Shown piece after piece: positions 1-7,215 of a stretch of DNA of 9,178 bases. The DNA is from JANQGH01 sp039819285 (GTDB lineage Bacteria > Pseudomonadota > Alphaproteobacteria > DSM-16000 > Inquilinaceae): positions 1 through 9,178 of the forward strand of contig JBCBSH010000182.1 of NCBI GenBank assembly GCA_039819285.1, read 5' to 3'. Numbering within the stretch: position 1 is the first letter of the stretch; every line of letters begins with the position of its first letter. The position numbers were made by a program, and so were the translations under genes. The notes below the pieces were generated by a model. That model was not told the DNA's origin and did not search any database. It saw nothing but the letters and a program-made list of their open reading frames with translations.

Positions 1-435
1 GCCACCCTGGTCGAGGTGCTGAAGGCACCGAACCTGAAGGCCTATGACGATCTGGACACGCTCTATGACAAGCGCGACGAGGTCTGGCAGGCGGTCAACA
101 CGCAGACCAAGAATTGGGCGCGCGCCGACCTAATGGACGCCATGCTGGCCGTCGATATCTGGTGTGCGGAGGTCAAGGACATCCGCGAGGCCGCCAACGA
201 CCCGCAAGTGACTCATCTCGGCCTGATTGCGTCCTATCAGCATCCGAACGTCGGCGAGGTGAAGACCGTCGCACCGGCGGTGAAGCTGAGCGAGACGCCG
301 CCGGCGATCGACCGCCCGGCCCCAACCATCGGCCAGCACGGCCGCGAAATCCTGCGCGAATACGGCGTCGACGACACCGAGATCGAGTCGCTGATCGAGG
401 CGGGCGCGGTCACGATCCAAGAGCAAGCGGCGTGA
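1..435 (+). CDS. CaiB/BaiF family CoA-transferase, C-terminal part (5' end outside window)
   Basis: The reading frame is open from the first base and ends at TGA 433-435, giving the last 144 residues of a protein that is usually about 400 long. The visible part has the family III (CaiB/BaiF, formyl-CoA transferase-like) C-terminal pattern: an NDPQV stretch, then YQHPNVGEV, VKLSETPP, a RPAPTIGQHG segment, and a final REYG...EIESLIEAGAV helix. These enzymes move CoA between a CoA thioester and a free acid through an aspartyl-CoA intermediate. The catalytic Asp lies in the missing N-terminal part, so activity cannot be checked, and the acid is unknown. The stop codon overlaps the GTG start of the enoyl-CoA hydratase, which indicates a shared transcript and translational coupling. 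The family call is firm; the substrate is not predictable. Confidence 0.9.
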   Translation, partial: ATLVEVLKAPNLKAYDDLDTLYDKRDEVWQAVNTQTKNWARADLMDAMLAVDIWCAEVKDIREAANDPQVTHLGLIASYQHPNVGEVKTVAPAVKLSETPPAIDRPAPTIGQHGREILREYGVDDTEIESLIEAGAVTIQEQAA

Positions 436-1238
436 CCTACAGCACACTCACGGTCGAACGCGACGGCGCGGTCGGCCTGATCACCTTTCGCCGGCCCAAG
501 CAGTTGAACGCCATCAACCCGGTGATGCAGGGCGAGATCATCGACGCCTTCTCAGAACTGCACGAGGGGCCCGACGTCAACGCCATCGTCGTCACTGGTG
601 AGGGGCGCGGCTTCATGGCTGGCGCCGACATCATCGAATACGCCAAGCAGACTGACGAGGAATTCGCCCGCTTCCAGGACCGTGGCCGGCGCATGTATGC
701 CGTGATCGACGAGAACGACAAGCCGGTGATCGCCGCCGTGAACGGCCATGCGCTGGGCGGCGGCTTTGAGCTGGTGCTGTGCTGCGACCTGATCCTGGCG
801 GCGGACACCGCCAAGATGGGCCTTCCGGAGGTACATCTCGGCCTGGTGCCGGGTGGGGGCGGGACCCAGCGGGCGCCGCGACGGCTGGGGCTCAGCCGCG
901 CCAACTGGCTGCTGCTGACCGGCGATGCGCAAACGGCCGAGACCATGGAGCGCTGGGGACTGGTCAACGCGGTTACATCGGCAGATGCCTTGCACGAAGA
1001 AGCGATGGCCCTGGCAAGGCGGGTTGCGGAGCATCCGCCAGCCGCGATCCAGGCGCTGAAAAAGCTCGCCCGCGCCGGTTTTGGCGCCTCGGGCGCGCTT
1101 GACGGGCTCAACCACGAACGGGCGACGGTGACCGCGCTGTATCAGACCGAAGAAGCTCAGCGCCGGGTTCGCGAGTTCGCCGAGGCCAGCGCCCGCCGCG
1201 CCCGCGAACGCGCCGAAAAGGCGCGGGCCGCTTCCTAA
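432..1238 (+). CDS. Enoyl-CoA hydratase/isomerase (crotonase) family protein
   Basis: A 268-residue crotonase-fold protein, the usual family length plus a short Arg/Ala-rich charged tail. The oxyanion-hole and CoA-binding region FMAGADI is at residues 61-67. GHALGGGFEL at 105-114 supplies E113, and LPEVHLGLVPGGGGTQR at 131-147 supplies E133. These match the two catalytic glutamates of rat mitochondrial hydratase (Glu144 and Glu164), so hydration of a 2-enoyl-CoA, or the reverse, is plausible. The GTG at 432 is chosen because it begins the conserved first strand (VERDGAVGLITFRRP) and overlaps the upstream stop as GTGA; the frame is open further upstream, but that part looks like a shadow of the CaiB gene. 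No strong Shine-Dalgarno is visible, consistent with coupling. It sits five bases before a fused CoA-transferase, so it probably serves the same pathway. Members also act as isomerases or hydrolases, and the substrate is unknown. Confidence 0.9.
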   Translation: MTYSTLTVERDGAVGLITFRRPKQLNAINPVMQGEIIDAFSELHEGPDVNAIVVTGEGRGFMAGADIIEYAKQTDEEFARFQDRGRRMYAVIDENDKPVIAAVNGHALGGGFELVLCCDLILAADTAKMGLPEVHLGLVPGGGGTQRAPRRLGLSRANWLLLTGDAQTAETMERWGLVNAVTSADALHEEAMALARRVAEHPPAAIQALKKLARAGFGASGALDGLNHERATVTALYQTEEAQRRVREFAEASARRARERAEKARAAS

Positions 1239-1243
1239 GAGCC

Positions 1244-2968
1244 GTGCCCGGAAACCGACCCGACCTTCTCAGTCTTTCGGACCTGGCGCGCCGCGTCCGT
1301 CCGGGCGATCGCATCGGCATCGGCGGTCACCATTTCGCGCGGTTGCCGCTGGCGCTGATCGAGGCCGTGATCGCCGAGAGTCCGAGGAACCTGCATGTCA
1401 TCTCCTGGGGCGGTGGCTTGCCGCTGGAGATGCTGTTGGAGGCCGGCCTGGTCGGCGTGGTCGATCACTGCTTTTCCAGCCTAGACATCTTCGGCCTGGC
1501 GCCGCGCTTCAGGGCGGCGGCGGAGGCTGGCGCGATACCGGTGCGCGACTGGACCGCGCTGGCCATGATCCAGGGCTATCAGGCGGCGGCCCGCAACCTG
1601 CCGTCACTGCCGTTTCAGCCGCCGGATGGCTCGGACATGTTGGGCCTGGTGCCGGAAATCGAGACCGCTGAGTTGGGTGGCCGCACCCTTGCGCTGGCGC
1701 CTGCGTTGCCGCTGGACGTGGCCCTCATCCACGCGCCGCGCGCCGACCGCAGTGGCAATGTCCAGATCATCGGCGCCCGCGCCCTGGACGTAGCCCTTGC
1801 CGGGACGGCAAACCGCGTGCTGGTAACGGTCGAGGAGATCGTCCCGGACGGCGCCTTGTCGGGCGACGGTCGCCAGACCGTTCTGCACCGCAACCAGATC
1901 AGCGCGATTGCCGAGGTTCCAGGCGGCGCCTATCCGGCCTCGTGTCTGCCCTTCTATGTCACCGACTACGCCGCGTTACGCGCCATGCTGCAAGGCGATC
2001 GGTTGCAGCGGCCTGACGCGAACGGGTCCGCCACGGCGTACGTCCGCCGTGCCGCCTCGGTGCCCGTTTCGAAGGCAACCAAGATTGGGGCGCCGGCCAA
2101 CGAGGAGGCCGCCGCCCCGACACCGGACGAGCGCCTTGTCATCCGCATCGCGCAAGAGTTCGACAATCACAGCTTCGCGTCCGCCGGCGCCGTCTCGCCT
2201 GTCGCGAACATCGCCTACCACTTGGCAAAGCGTACCCACGCGCCAGACATGATCATCGCCACCCTGACCTGTGGCCATATCGACATCGCACCGACGCCGC
2301 TGACCCTGTCGCTGTCCGAACCGTTCGACTGCCAGACGGCCGTGGCCCATCGCGGCGGCGAGGACACCTATTTTGAGTTCTATCAGGCGGGCATGGTCAG
2401 CCATGAGATCGTCGGCGCCGCCCAGGTCGACCGGTTTGGCCGGGTCAACACCTTGCGGATCGACCGGCCGGATGGCGGCTTCATCCGGCTGCCGGGGCAG
2501 GGCGGCATGGCTGATGTCGCCAACCTGCACCAGACCTTCATCATCTATCTGCCTCGCCAGACAGCGCGCGCCCTGGTCGACCGTGTCGATTTCGTCAGCG
2601 CCGCGCGCGGCGTGATCGATCCGGCCGAACGCGAACGTCTCGGCTATCGCCAAGGCCCGGTCAAGCTGTTCACCAATCTCTGCGTCCTGGAGCTGTCGCT
2701 GGACACCGGCGAGTTGCAAGTGACCGAGCTGTTTCCCGGCGTCACAAGGGACGACGTGCAGCAAAACGCCGGCTTCCCGGTGCGCTTTGCCGACACAGTC
2801 GTGACTATCGAAGAACCCGACACCGAGATCTTGCGGATCCTGCGCGAGGAGATCGACCCGATCGGTCTGCGCAGGCTCGAATTCGCCCCCGCGCGCGAAC
2901 GCGAGGCGCTGCTCGACGAGGTCATTCGGGCTGATAGGACCATCACCGAAGCACTGTTCGAGGAATAG
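1244..2968 (+). CDS. Fused alpha/beta family I CoA-transferase-like protein (glutaconate CoA-transferase/IpdAB-like)
   Basis: A 574-residue protein that joins both subunits of a family I CoA-transferase. Residues 1 to about 260 resemble subunit A: a glycine turn GIGGHH near the N-terminus, GGGLPLEMLLEAG, a FRAAAEAGAIPV segment, and DVALIHAPRADRSGNVQI. Residues about 268-295 form an Ala/Pro-rich linker. Residues 296-574 resemble subunit B, including a GGEDTYFEF stretch, a DRFGRVNT turn and LPGQGGMADVANL. These enzymes are normally two polypeptides. By eye, the strand end where subunit B carries the catalytic Glu (S-E-N-G in succinyl-CoA transferases) reads L-T-C-G around residue 342, so the nucleophile seems absent. 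This could mean a hydrolase or ring-cleaving role, as known for IpdAB. The GTG start lies five bases after the preceding stop; an upstream in-frame start is not supported. Fold confidence is high, reaction confidence low. Confidence 0.8.
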   Translation: MPGNRPDLLSLSDLARRVRPGDRIGIGGHHFARLPLALIEAVIAESPRNLHVISWGGGLPLEMLLEAGLVGVVDHCFSSLDIFGLAPRFRAAAEAGAIPVRDWTALAMIQGYQAAARNLPSLPFQPPDGSDMLGLVPEIETAELGGRTLALAPALPLDVALIHAPRADRSGNVQIIGARALDVALAGTANRVLVTVEEIVPDGALSGDGRQTVLHRNQISAIAEVPGGAYPASCLPFYVTDYAALRAMLQGDRLQRPDANGSATAYVRRAASVPVSKATKIGAPANEEAAAPTPDERLVIRIAQEFDNHSFASAGAVSPVANIAYHLAKRTHAPDMIIATLTCGHIDIAPTPLTLSLSEPFDCQTAVAHRGGEDTYFEFYQAGMVSHEIVGAAQVDRFGRVNTLRIDRPDGGFIRLPGQGGMADVANLHQTFIIYLPRQTARALVDRVDFVSAARGVIDPAERERLGYRQGPVKLFTNLCVLELSLDTGELQVTELFPGVTRDDVQQNAGFPVRFADTVVTIEEPDTEILRILREEIDPIGLRRLEFAPAREREALLDEVIRADRTITEALFEE

Positions 2969-2977
2969 GGGGACCCG

Positions 2978-3799
2978 ATGAACGCCTTGCTGACAATGGA
3001 CCGGGCCAAAGTCCTGATCGACGGGATCTTTTCCGAACCGCGCATCGCGCATCCGGAAGGGGTGGCGATCGACAGTAAAGGCAACGTCTGGTGCGGCACC
3101 GAAACCGGCGATCTGATCCGCGTCGACCCCGATACGCCAGAGCCGGAGTTGATGGGCACGACGGACGGTTTCTGCCTCGGCCTCGCCTTCGACAGCGCGG
3201 ACAACTGTTATGTCTGCGACCTGAAGCATGCTTCGATCTTTCGCTGTGACGCCGCCACCGGCCGCACGGAGAAGTTCGCCGCCGGTGGCATCATTGTGCC
3301 GAACTACCCGGTCGTCGACGAGGCCAATGGTTGGCTCTACGTCTCCGACAGCCACGGACTTGAGCAGGCGGGACCGGGCATTTTCCGCTACTCCCTAGCT
3401 ACGGGCAAAGGCGGCCTCTGGTACGATAGGCCCATGGTCTTCGCCAACGGCATGGCCATGGCGCCGGACGGCGCTGGCCTCTATGTGGTCGAGAGCTTCG
3501 CCCAGCGCGTATCGTATGTCCCAATCCAGCCGGATGGGTCCCCTGGCGAGGCGCGCATCGTGGTCGACGGTGTTGAGCGCGTGCCGGACGGCCTGGCCTT
3601 CGCCGACGACGGCACGCTCTACATCTCCTGCTACGAGCCCAGCCGCATTTACCGCTTCGGTGCCGACCAGCGCCTGGAATTGCTGATCGACGATCCGCAT
3701 GCCACCACCCTGGCCCACCCGACCAACATCGCGCTCAGCGGCAACCGCATGTTCACCGCCAATCTCGGCCGCTGGCACATCACTGAGATCCAACTGTAG
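2978..3799 (+). CDS. SMP-30/gluconolactonase family beta-propeller protein
   Basis: A 273-residue protein with repeating beta-propeller blades (AIDSKGNVWCGT, AFDSADNCYVCD, ANGWLYVSDS, APDGAGLYVVES, ADDGTLYISCYE). The metal ligands of human SMP-30 (Glu18, Asn154, Asp204) have clear counterparts: E27 in HPEGVAI, N157 in FANGMAMAPDG and D204 in VPDGLAFADDG. This supports a divalent-metal lactonase or related hydrolase. There is no signal peptide, so it should be cytoplasmic. The ATG at 2978 follows a good Shine-Dalgarno (AGGGGGA, 2967-2973) that overlaps the upstream stop, with nine bases between the genes. Co-transcription with the CoA-thioester genes suggests it opens a lactone, or another cyclic ester, that feeds the pathway; this is inference. 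Family members vary widely in substrate, so gluconolactone should not be assumed. Confidence 0.88.
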   Translation: MNALLTMDRAKVLIDGIFSEPRIAHPEGVAIDSKGNVWCGTETGDLIRVDPDTPEPELMGTTDGFCLGLAFDSADNCYVCDLKHASIFRCDAATGRTEKFAAGGIIVPNYPVVDEANGWLYVSDSHGLEQAGPGIFRYSLATGKGGLWYDRPMVFANGMAMAPDGAGLYVVESFAQRVSYVPIQPDGSPGEARIVVDGVERVPDGLAFADDGTLYISCYEPSRIYRFGADQRLELLIDDPHATTLAHPTNIALSGNRMFTANLGRWHITEIQL

Positions 3800-3805
3800 C
3801 TGGGT

Positions 3806-3838
3806 GGATTCGCGGGTCACTGGCGCGGCCCGCGATCC
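3806..3838 (+). terminator. GC-rich hairpin after the lactonase-like gene (possible terminator)
   Basis: GGATTCGCGGG (3806-3816) can pair with CCCGCGATCC (3829-3838). This gives a ten-pair stem with one bulged T at 3810 and a 12-base loop. It begins seven bases after the stop codon at 3797-3799. No T-tract follows, so it is not a textbook intrinsic terminator; it may protect the mRNA 3' end or act with Rho. Its place between two functionally distinct gene groups supports a boundary role. Confidence 0.45.
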
Positions 3839-3986
3839 GATAACGCTGTTCAGCACCAACTCCGTGGGACTTGCGCCATGTCAATGCAGGATGGCTGGCG
3901 CCGTTTAGCATGACCTGAACTGCAGGATCTCGACCGCACGGCCGATCACAGCCGCGCGGCAAGACATCCGCCGGGAAGGGAATGCG
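3839..3986 (+). other. Intergenic leader of the hydrogenase operon, no clear promoter
   Basis: This is the remainder of the only real gap in the window and the expected place for the hydrogenase promoter. I looked for sigma-70 elements, a sigma-54 GG-N10-GC site and an FNR-type TTGAT-N4-ATCAA box and found none convincing. A Shine-Dalgarno AAGGGA at 3976-3981, five bases before the ATG at 3987, fixes the start of the beta subunit. A short CCTG-N5-CAGG inverted repeat (3914-3926) is present but too small to interpret. Confidence 0.4.
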
Positions 3987-5110
<1,124 letters not shown>

Positions 5111-5114
<4 letters not shown>

Positions 5115-5575
5115 AGGAAATGGCCGATATCCTGCGTCAACATCCTTTCGTCGAAGGGCTCGACGATGGGGTTGTCGACTTCATCGCCGGGTGCGCTCGA
5201 AACGTCGTGTTTCAGGCCAATCAGATGATCCTGAAGCAGGGCGACAGCGCGGACTGGTTCTATCTGATCCGGCGCGGCGCGGTGGCCTTGGAGATGTACG
5301 CGCCCGGCAAGGGGCCGATCACCTTTCTGACCGTTCGCGACGGCGAGATTTTGGGCTCGACTTGGCTGCTGCCGCCCTATCGCTGGACCTACGACGCGCG
5401 CGCCATCGAGGTGACACGCGCCATCGCCTTCGACGCGGAATGCCTTCGCGAGAAATGCGAGGCCGACCATCATGTCGGCTATGAAATGATGAAGCGCTTC
5501 ATTCCGCCGCTGATCGAGCGGCTGCAGAACGCCCGTATGCAAAGCCTGGATCTCTACGGTGCTCAAGCCTCTTAG
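5111..5575 (+). CDS. Stand-alone cyclic-nucleotide-binding-fold protein within the hydrogenase operon
   Basis: A 154-residue protein made almost wholly of one Crp/CAP-type effector domain: the entry helix (ILRQHPFVEGL), strands with FQANQMILKQGDSADWFYLIRRG, and a phosphate-cassette region around DGEILGSTWLLPPYRW (residues 77-92). There is no helix-turn-helix after the dimer-helix region (about 115-145), so it is unlikely to bind DNA itself. G78 and E79 of the cassette are kept, but the Arg-Ser pair that grips cAMP phosphate in CRP seems shifted or replaced (R91-W92-T93), so the ligand may not be cAMP. The start ATG at 5111 overlaps the beta stop as ATGA, with GGGAGG at 5099-5104 as ribosome site. 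Its place between beta and gamma genes suggests a regulator or accessory of the hydrogenase complex; that is inference. No enzymatic motif is seen. Confidence 0.85.
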
Positions 5576-6413
5576 CGCGGGCGCCACGCCGATGATGGCG
5601 AACGGCGTCATGACCCCCCACTTCGCGACCGTGACAAAGCGTGTGCGCGAGATCCCCGATGTCGTCACCTTCGAGGTGCCGTCGAACGGCGTGGCCTTTC
5701 AGCCGGGCCAGTTCAACATGCTCTATGCAGCCGGCGTCGGCGAAGTGCCGATCAGCATGAGCGGCGACCCGGCGCGCCAGGACGTATTCGTGCACACCAT
5801 CCGCGATGTCGGCGCGGTCAGCCGCGCACTGACCGAGATCAAGCGCAACGGTGTCGTCGGCGTGCGCGGCCCCTTCGGCACCGGCTGGCCGGTCGATGAG
5901 GCGAAGGGTAAGGACGTCTTGATCGTCGCCGGCGGCATCGGATTGGCGCCGCTGCGGCCAGTGATATACGCGCTTATCAATGAGCGTGAAGCGTTCGGTC
6001 GTATTGCGCTGATCTATGGCGCCCGCAGTCCGGAGGACCTGCTGTTTCCGAAGGAACTTGACGCTTGGAAGGCCATCCAAGGTTTCCAGGTCGAGGTCAC
6101 GGTGGATCATGCGACCCGTGAATGGCGCGGCAATGTCGGCTTTGTCACCAGTCTGTTGGGCGAGGCCGATGTCGATCCGGACGAGACGATCGCGATGCTG
6201 TGCGGGCCGGAGATCATGATGCAGTTCACCGCCGGCGCCCTGGCGGACCGGGGCATCGGTGCCGATCAGGTCTATGTCTCGATGGAACGCAGCATGAAGT
6301 GCGCGCTGGGCTTTTGCGGCCATTGCCAGTGGGGCCCGGCGTTCGTTTGCCGCGACGGCCCCGTTTACAGCTTCGACAAGATCGGCCCCATGATGGCGAT
6401 CAGGGAACTCTGA
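5559..6413 (+). CDS. hydG: Group 3b [NiFe] hydrogenase gamma subunit, FAD/NAD(P)/[2Fe-2S]
   Basis: A ferredoxin-reductase-type subunit of 284 residues that exchanges electrons with NAD(P)H. Using the start at 5559, a flavin-binding barrel covers roughly residues 20-110, with FQPGQFNMLY at 47-56 and the flavin motif PISMSG at 64-69. The NAD(P)-binding domain starts at GGIGLAPLR (125-133) and includes a CGPE motif. The C-terminal cluster site is C248, C253, C256 and C264, typical of the dihydroorotate dehydrogenase electron-transfer (PyrK-like) domain. The gene context makes it the hydrogenase diaphorase rather than PyrK. NAD versus NADP preference cannot be read by eye. The start is uncertain: GTG 5559 overlaps the preceding gene by 17 bases, while ATG 5592, 5595 or 5610 are also in frame, and none has a clear Shine-Dalgarno. 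The conserved domain begins near residue 21, so all are possible. The function is firm. Confidence 0.9.
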   Translation: MLKPLSAGATPMMANGVMTPHFATVTKRVREIPDVVTFEVPSNGVAFQPGQFNMLYAAGVGEVPISMSGDPARQDVFVHTIRDVGAVSRALTEIKRNGVVGVRGPFGTGWPVDEAKGKDVLIVAGGIGLAPLRPVIYALINEREAFGRIALIYGARSPEDLLFPKELDAWKAIQGFQVEVTVDHATREWRGNVGFVTSLLGEADVDPDETIAMLCGPEIMMQFTAGALADRGIGADQVYVSMERSMKCALGFCGHCQWGPAFVCRDGPVYSFDKIGPMMAIREL

Positions 6414-6414
6414 T

Positions 6415-7215
6415 ATGGCCCAGAAACAGACAGCCAAAAAACGTCCAAAGCTTGCGGTCTGGAAGTTCTCGTCCTGCGATGGCTGCCAGCTCAGCCTGCT
6501 CGACTGCGAGGACGAGTTGCTGGCGGTCGCCGACGCCGTCGACATCGCCTATTTCCTGGAGGCCACGCGCAAGCAGGCCAAGGGTCCGTTCGACGTCTCG
6601 CTGGTTGAGGGTTCGATTACGACGACCGAGGATGCCGAACGCATCCATCAGGTGCGCCGCTCGTCCCGCTTCCTGGTTACGATCGGCGCCTGCGCCACGG
6701 CCGGCGGCGTCCAGGCGCTGCGCAACTTCTCCGACGTGAAGGAGTTCACGTCCGTCGTCTACGCGCGGCCCGACTATGTTAGCACGCTGGCGACCTCGAC
6801 GCCGATCGCCCACCACGTGCCGGTCGATTTCGAGCTTTATGGCTGCCCGATCAACAAGGCCCAGCTTCTGGAAGTGATCGGCGCCATGCTGGTCGGCCGC
6901 AAGCCGGACACGCCGGCCCACAGCGTCTGTGTCGAGTGCAAGCTGGCCGGGCATGCCTGCGTCATGGTCAGCCAAGGCACGCCGTGCCTGGGGCCGGTTA
7001 CCCATGCCGGCTGCGGCGCCATCTGCCCGGGTTTCGATCGCGGCTGTTATGGCTGTTTCGGCCCGATGGAAAGCCCGAACACCGCCGCGCTGGCGGCGCA
7101 ATGGCGCGATCTCGGCGCCTCGTCGCGGGACCTGCAGCGGGTGTTCCACACCTTCAACGCTTGGGCCACGCCCTTCCGACGGCAAGGAGAGCTCGATGCC
7201 GCGCAAAACGATTAA
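6415..7215 (+). CDS. hydD: Group 3b [NiFe] hydrogenase delta (small) subunit
   Basis: A 266-residue small subunit that carries the iron-sulfur relay next to the NiFe site. Proximal-cluster ligands are visible as C21 and C24 in SSCDGCQ, C93 in GACATAGG and C144 in YGCPI. A cysteine-rich tail holds C172, C175, C182, C191, C200, C204, C211 and C214, enough for two further clusters. It is homologous to the 20 kDa (NuoB-like) subunit of complex I. There is no twin-arginine signal peptide, unlike periplasmic uptake hydrogenases, which supports a cytoplasmic group 3 enzyme. The start at 6415 is preceded by AGGGAA (6402-6407) and lies one base after the gamma stop. The last 20 bases overlap the start of the large subunit, in line with coupled synthesis of the two partners. 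The subunit is full length with no missing ligand that I can see. Confidence 0.93.
   Translation: MAQKQTAKKRPKLAVWKFSSCDGCQLSLLDCEDELLAVADAVDIAYFLEATRKQAKGPFDVSLVEGSITTTEDAERIHQVRRSSRFLVTIGACATAGGVQALRNFSDVKEFTSVVYARPDYVSTLATSTPIAHHVPVDFELYGCPINKAQLLEVIGAMLVGRKPDTPAHSVCVECKLAGHACVMVSQGTPCLGPVTHAGCGAICPGFDRGCYGCFGPMESPNTAALAAQWRDLGASSRDLQRVFHTFNAWATPFRRQGELDAAQND
7184..7190 (+). promoter_or_regulatory. Ribosome binding site that fixes the large-subunit start
   Basis: AAGGAGA lies inside the end of the small-subunit gene and five bases before ATG 7196. The large-subunit frame stays open well upstream, back past 6929, so this site and the first conserved residues are what select the start. Confidence 0.8.

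Noticed and set aside
114..431. Possible N-terminal extension of the enoyl-CoA hydratase
   Set aside because: The extra residues are Arg/Gly-rich and coincide with the CaiB/BaiF coding frame; the crotonase domain begins just after GTG 432.
1976..3355. Long minus-strand open frame of 459 codons opposite the fused CoA-transferase and lactonase genes
   Set aside because: It lies across two well-supported plus-strand genes, its translation shows no domain I recognise, and long antisense frames are expected in GC-rich DNA with strong third-position GC bias.
3821..3916. Candidate sigma-54 promoters (TGGCGCG and TGGCGCC) in the intergenic gap
   Set aside because: Neither has the required GG-N10-GC spacing nor a TTGC-like second element.
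5499..6545. Minus-strand open frame of 348 codons opposite the gamma subunit gene
   Set aside because: It spans three plus-strand genes with clear motifs; the translation is rich in His, Arg and Asp without any recognisable fold, typical of a shadow frame.
6929..7195. Possible N-terminal extension of the large subunit
   Set aside because: This stretch overlaps the cysteine-rich end of the small subunit; the conserved RVEGEGG region and a good ribosome site support ATG 7196.
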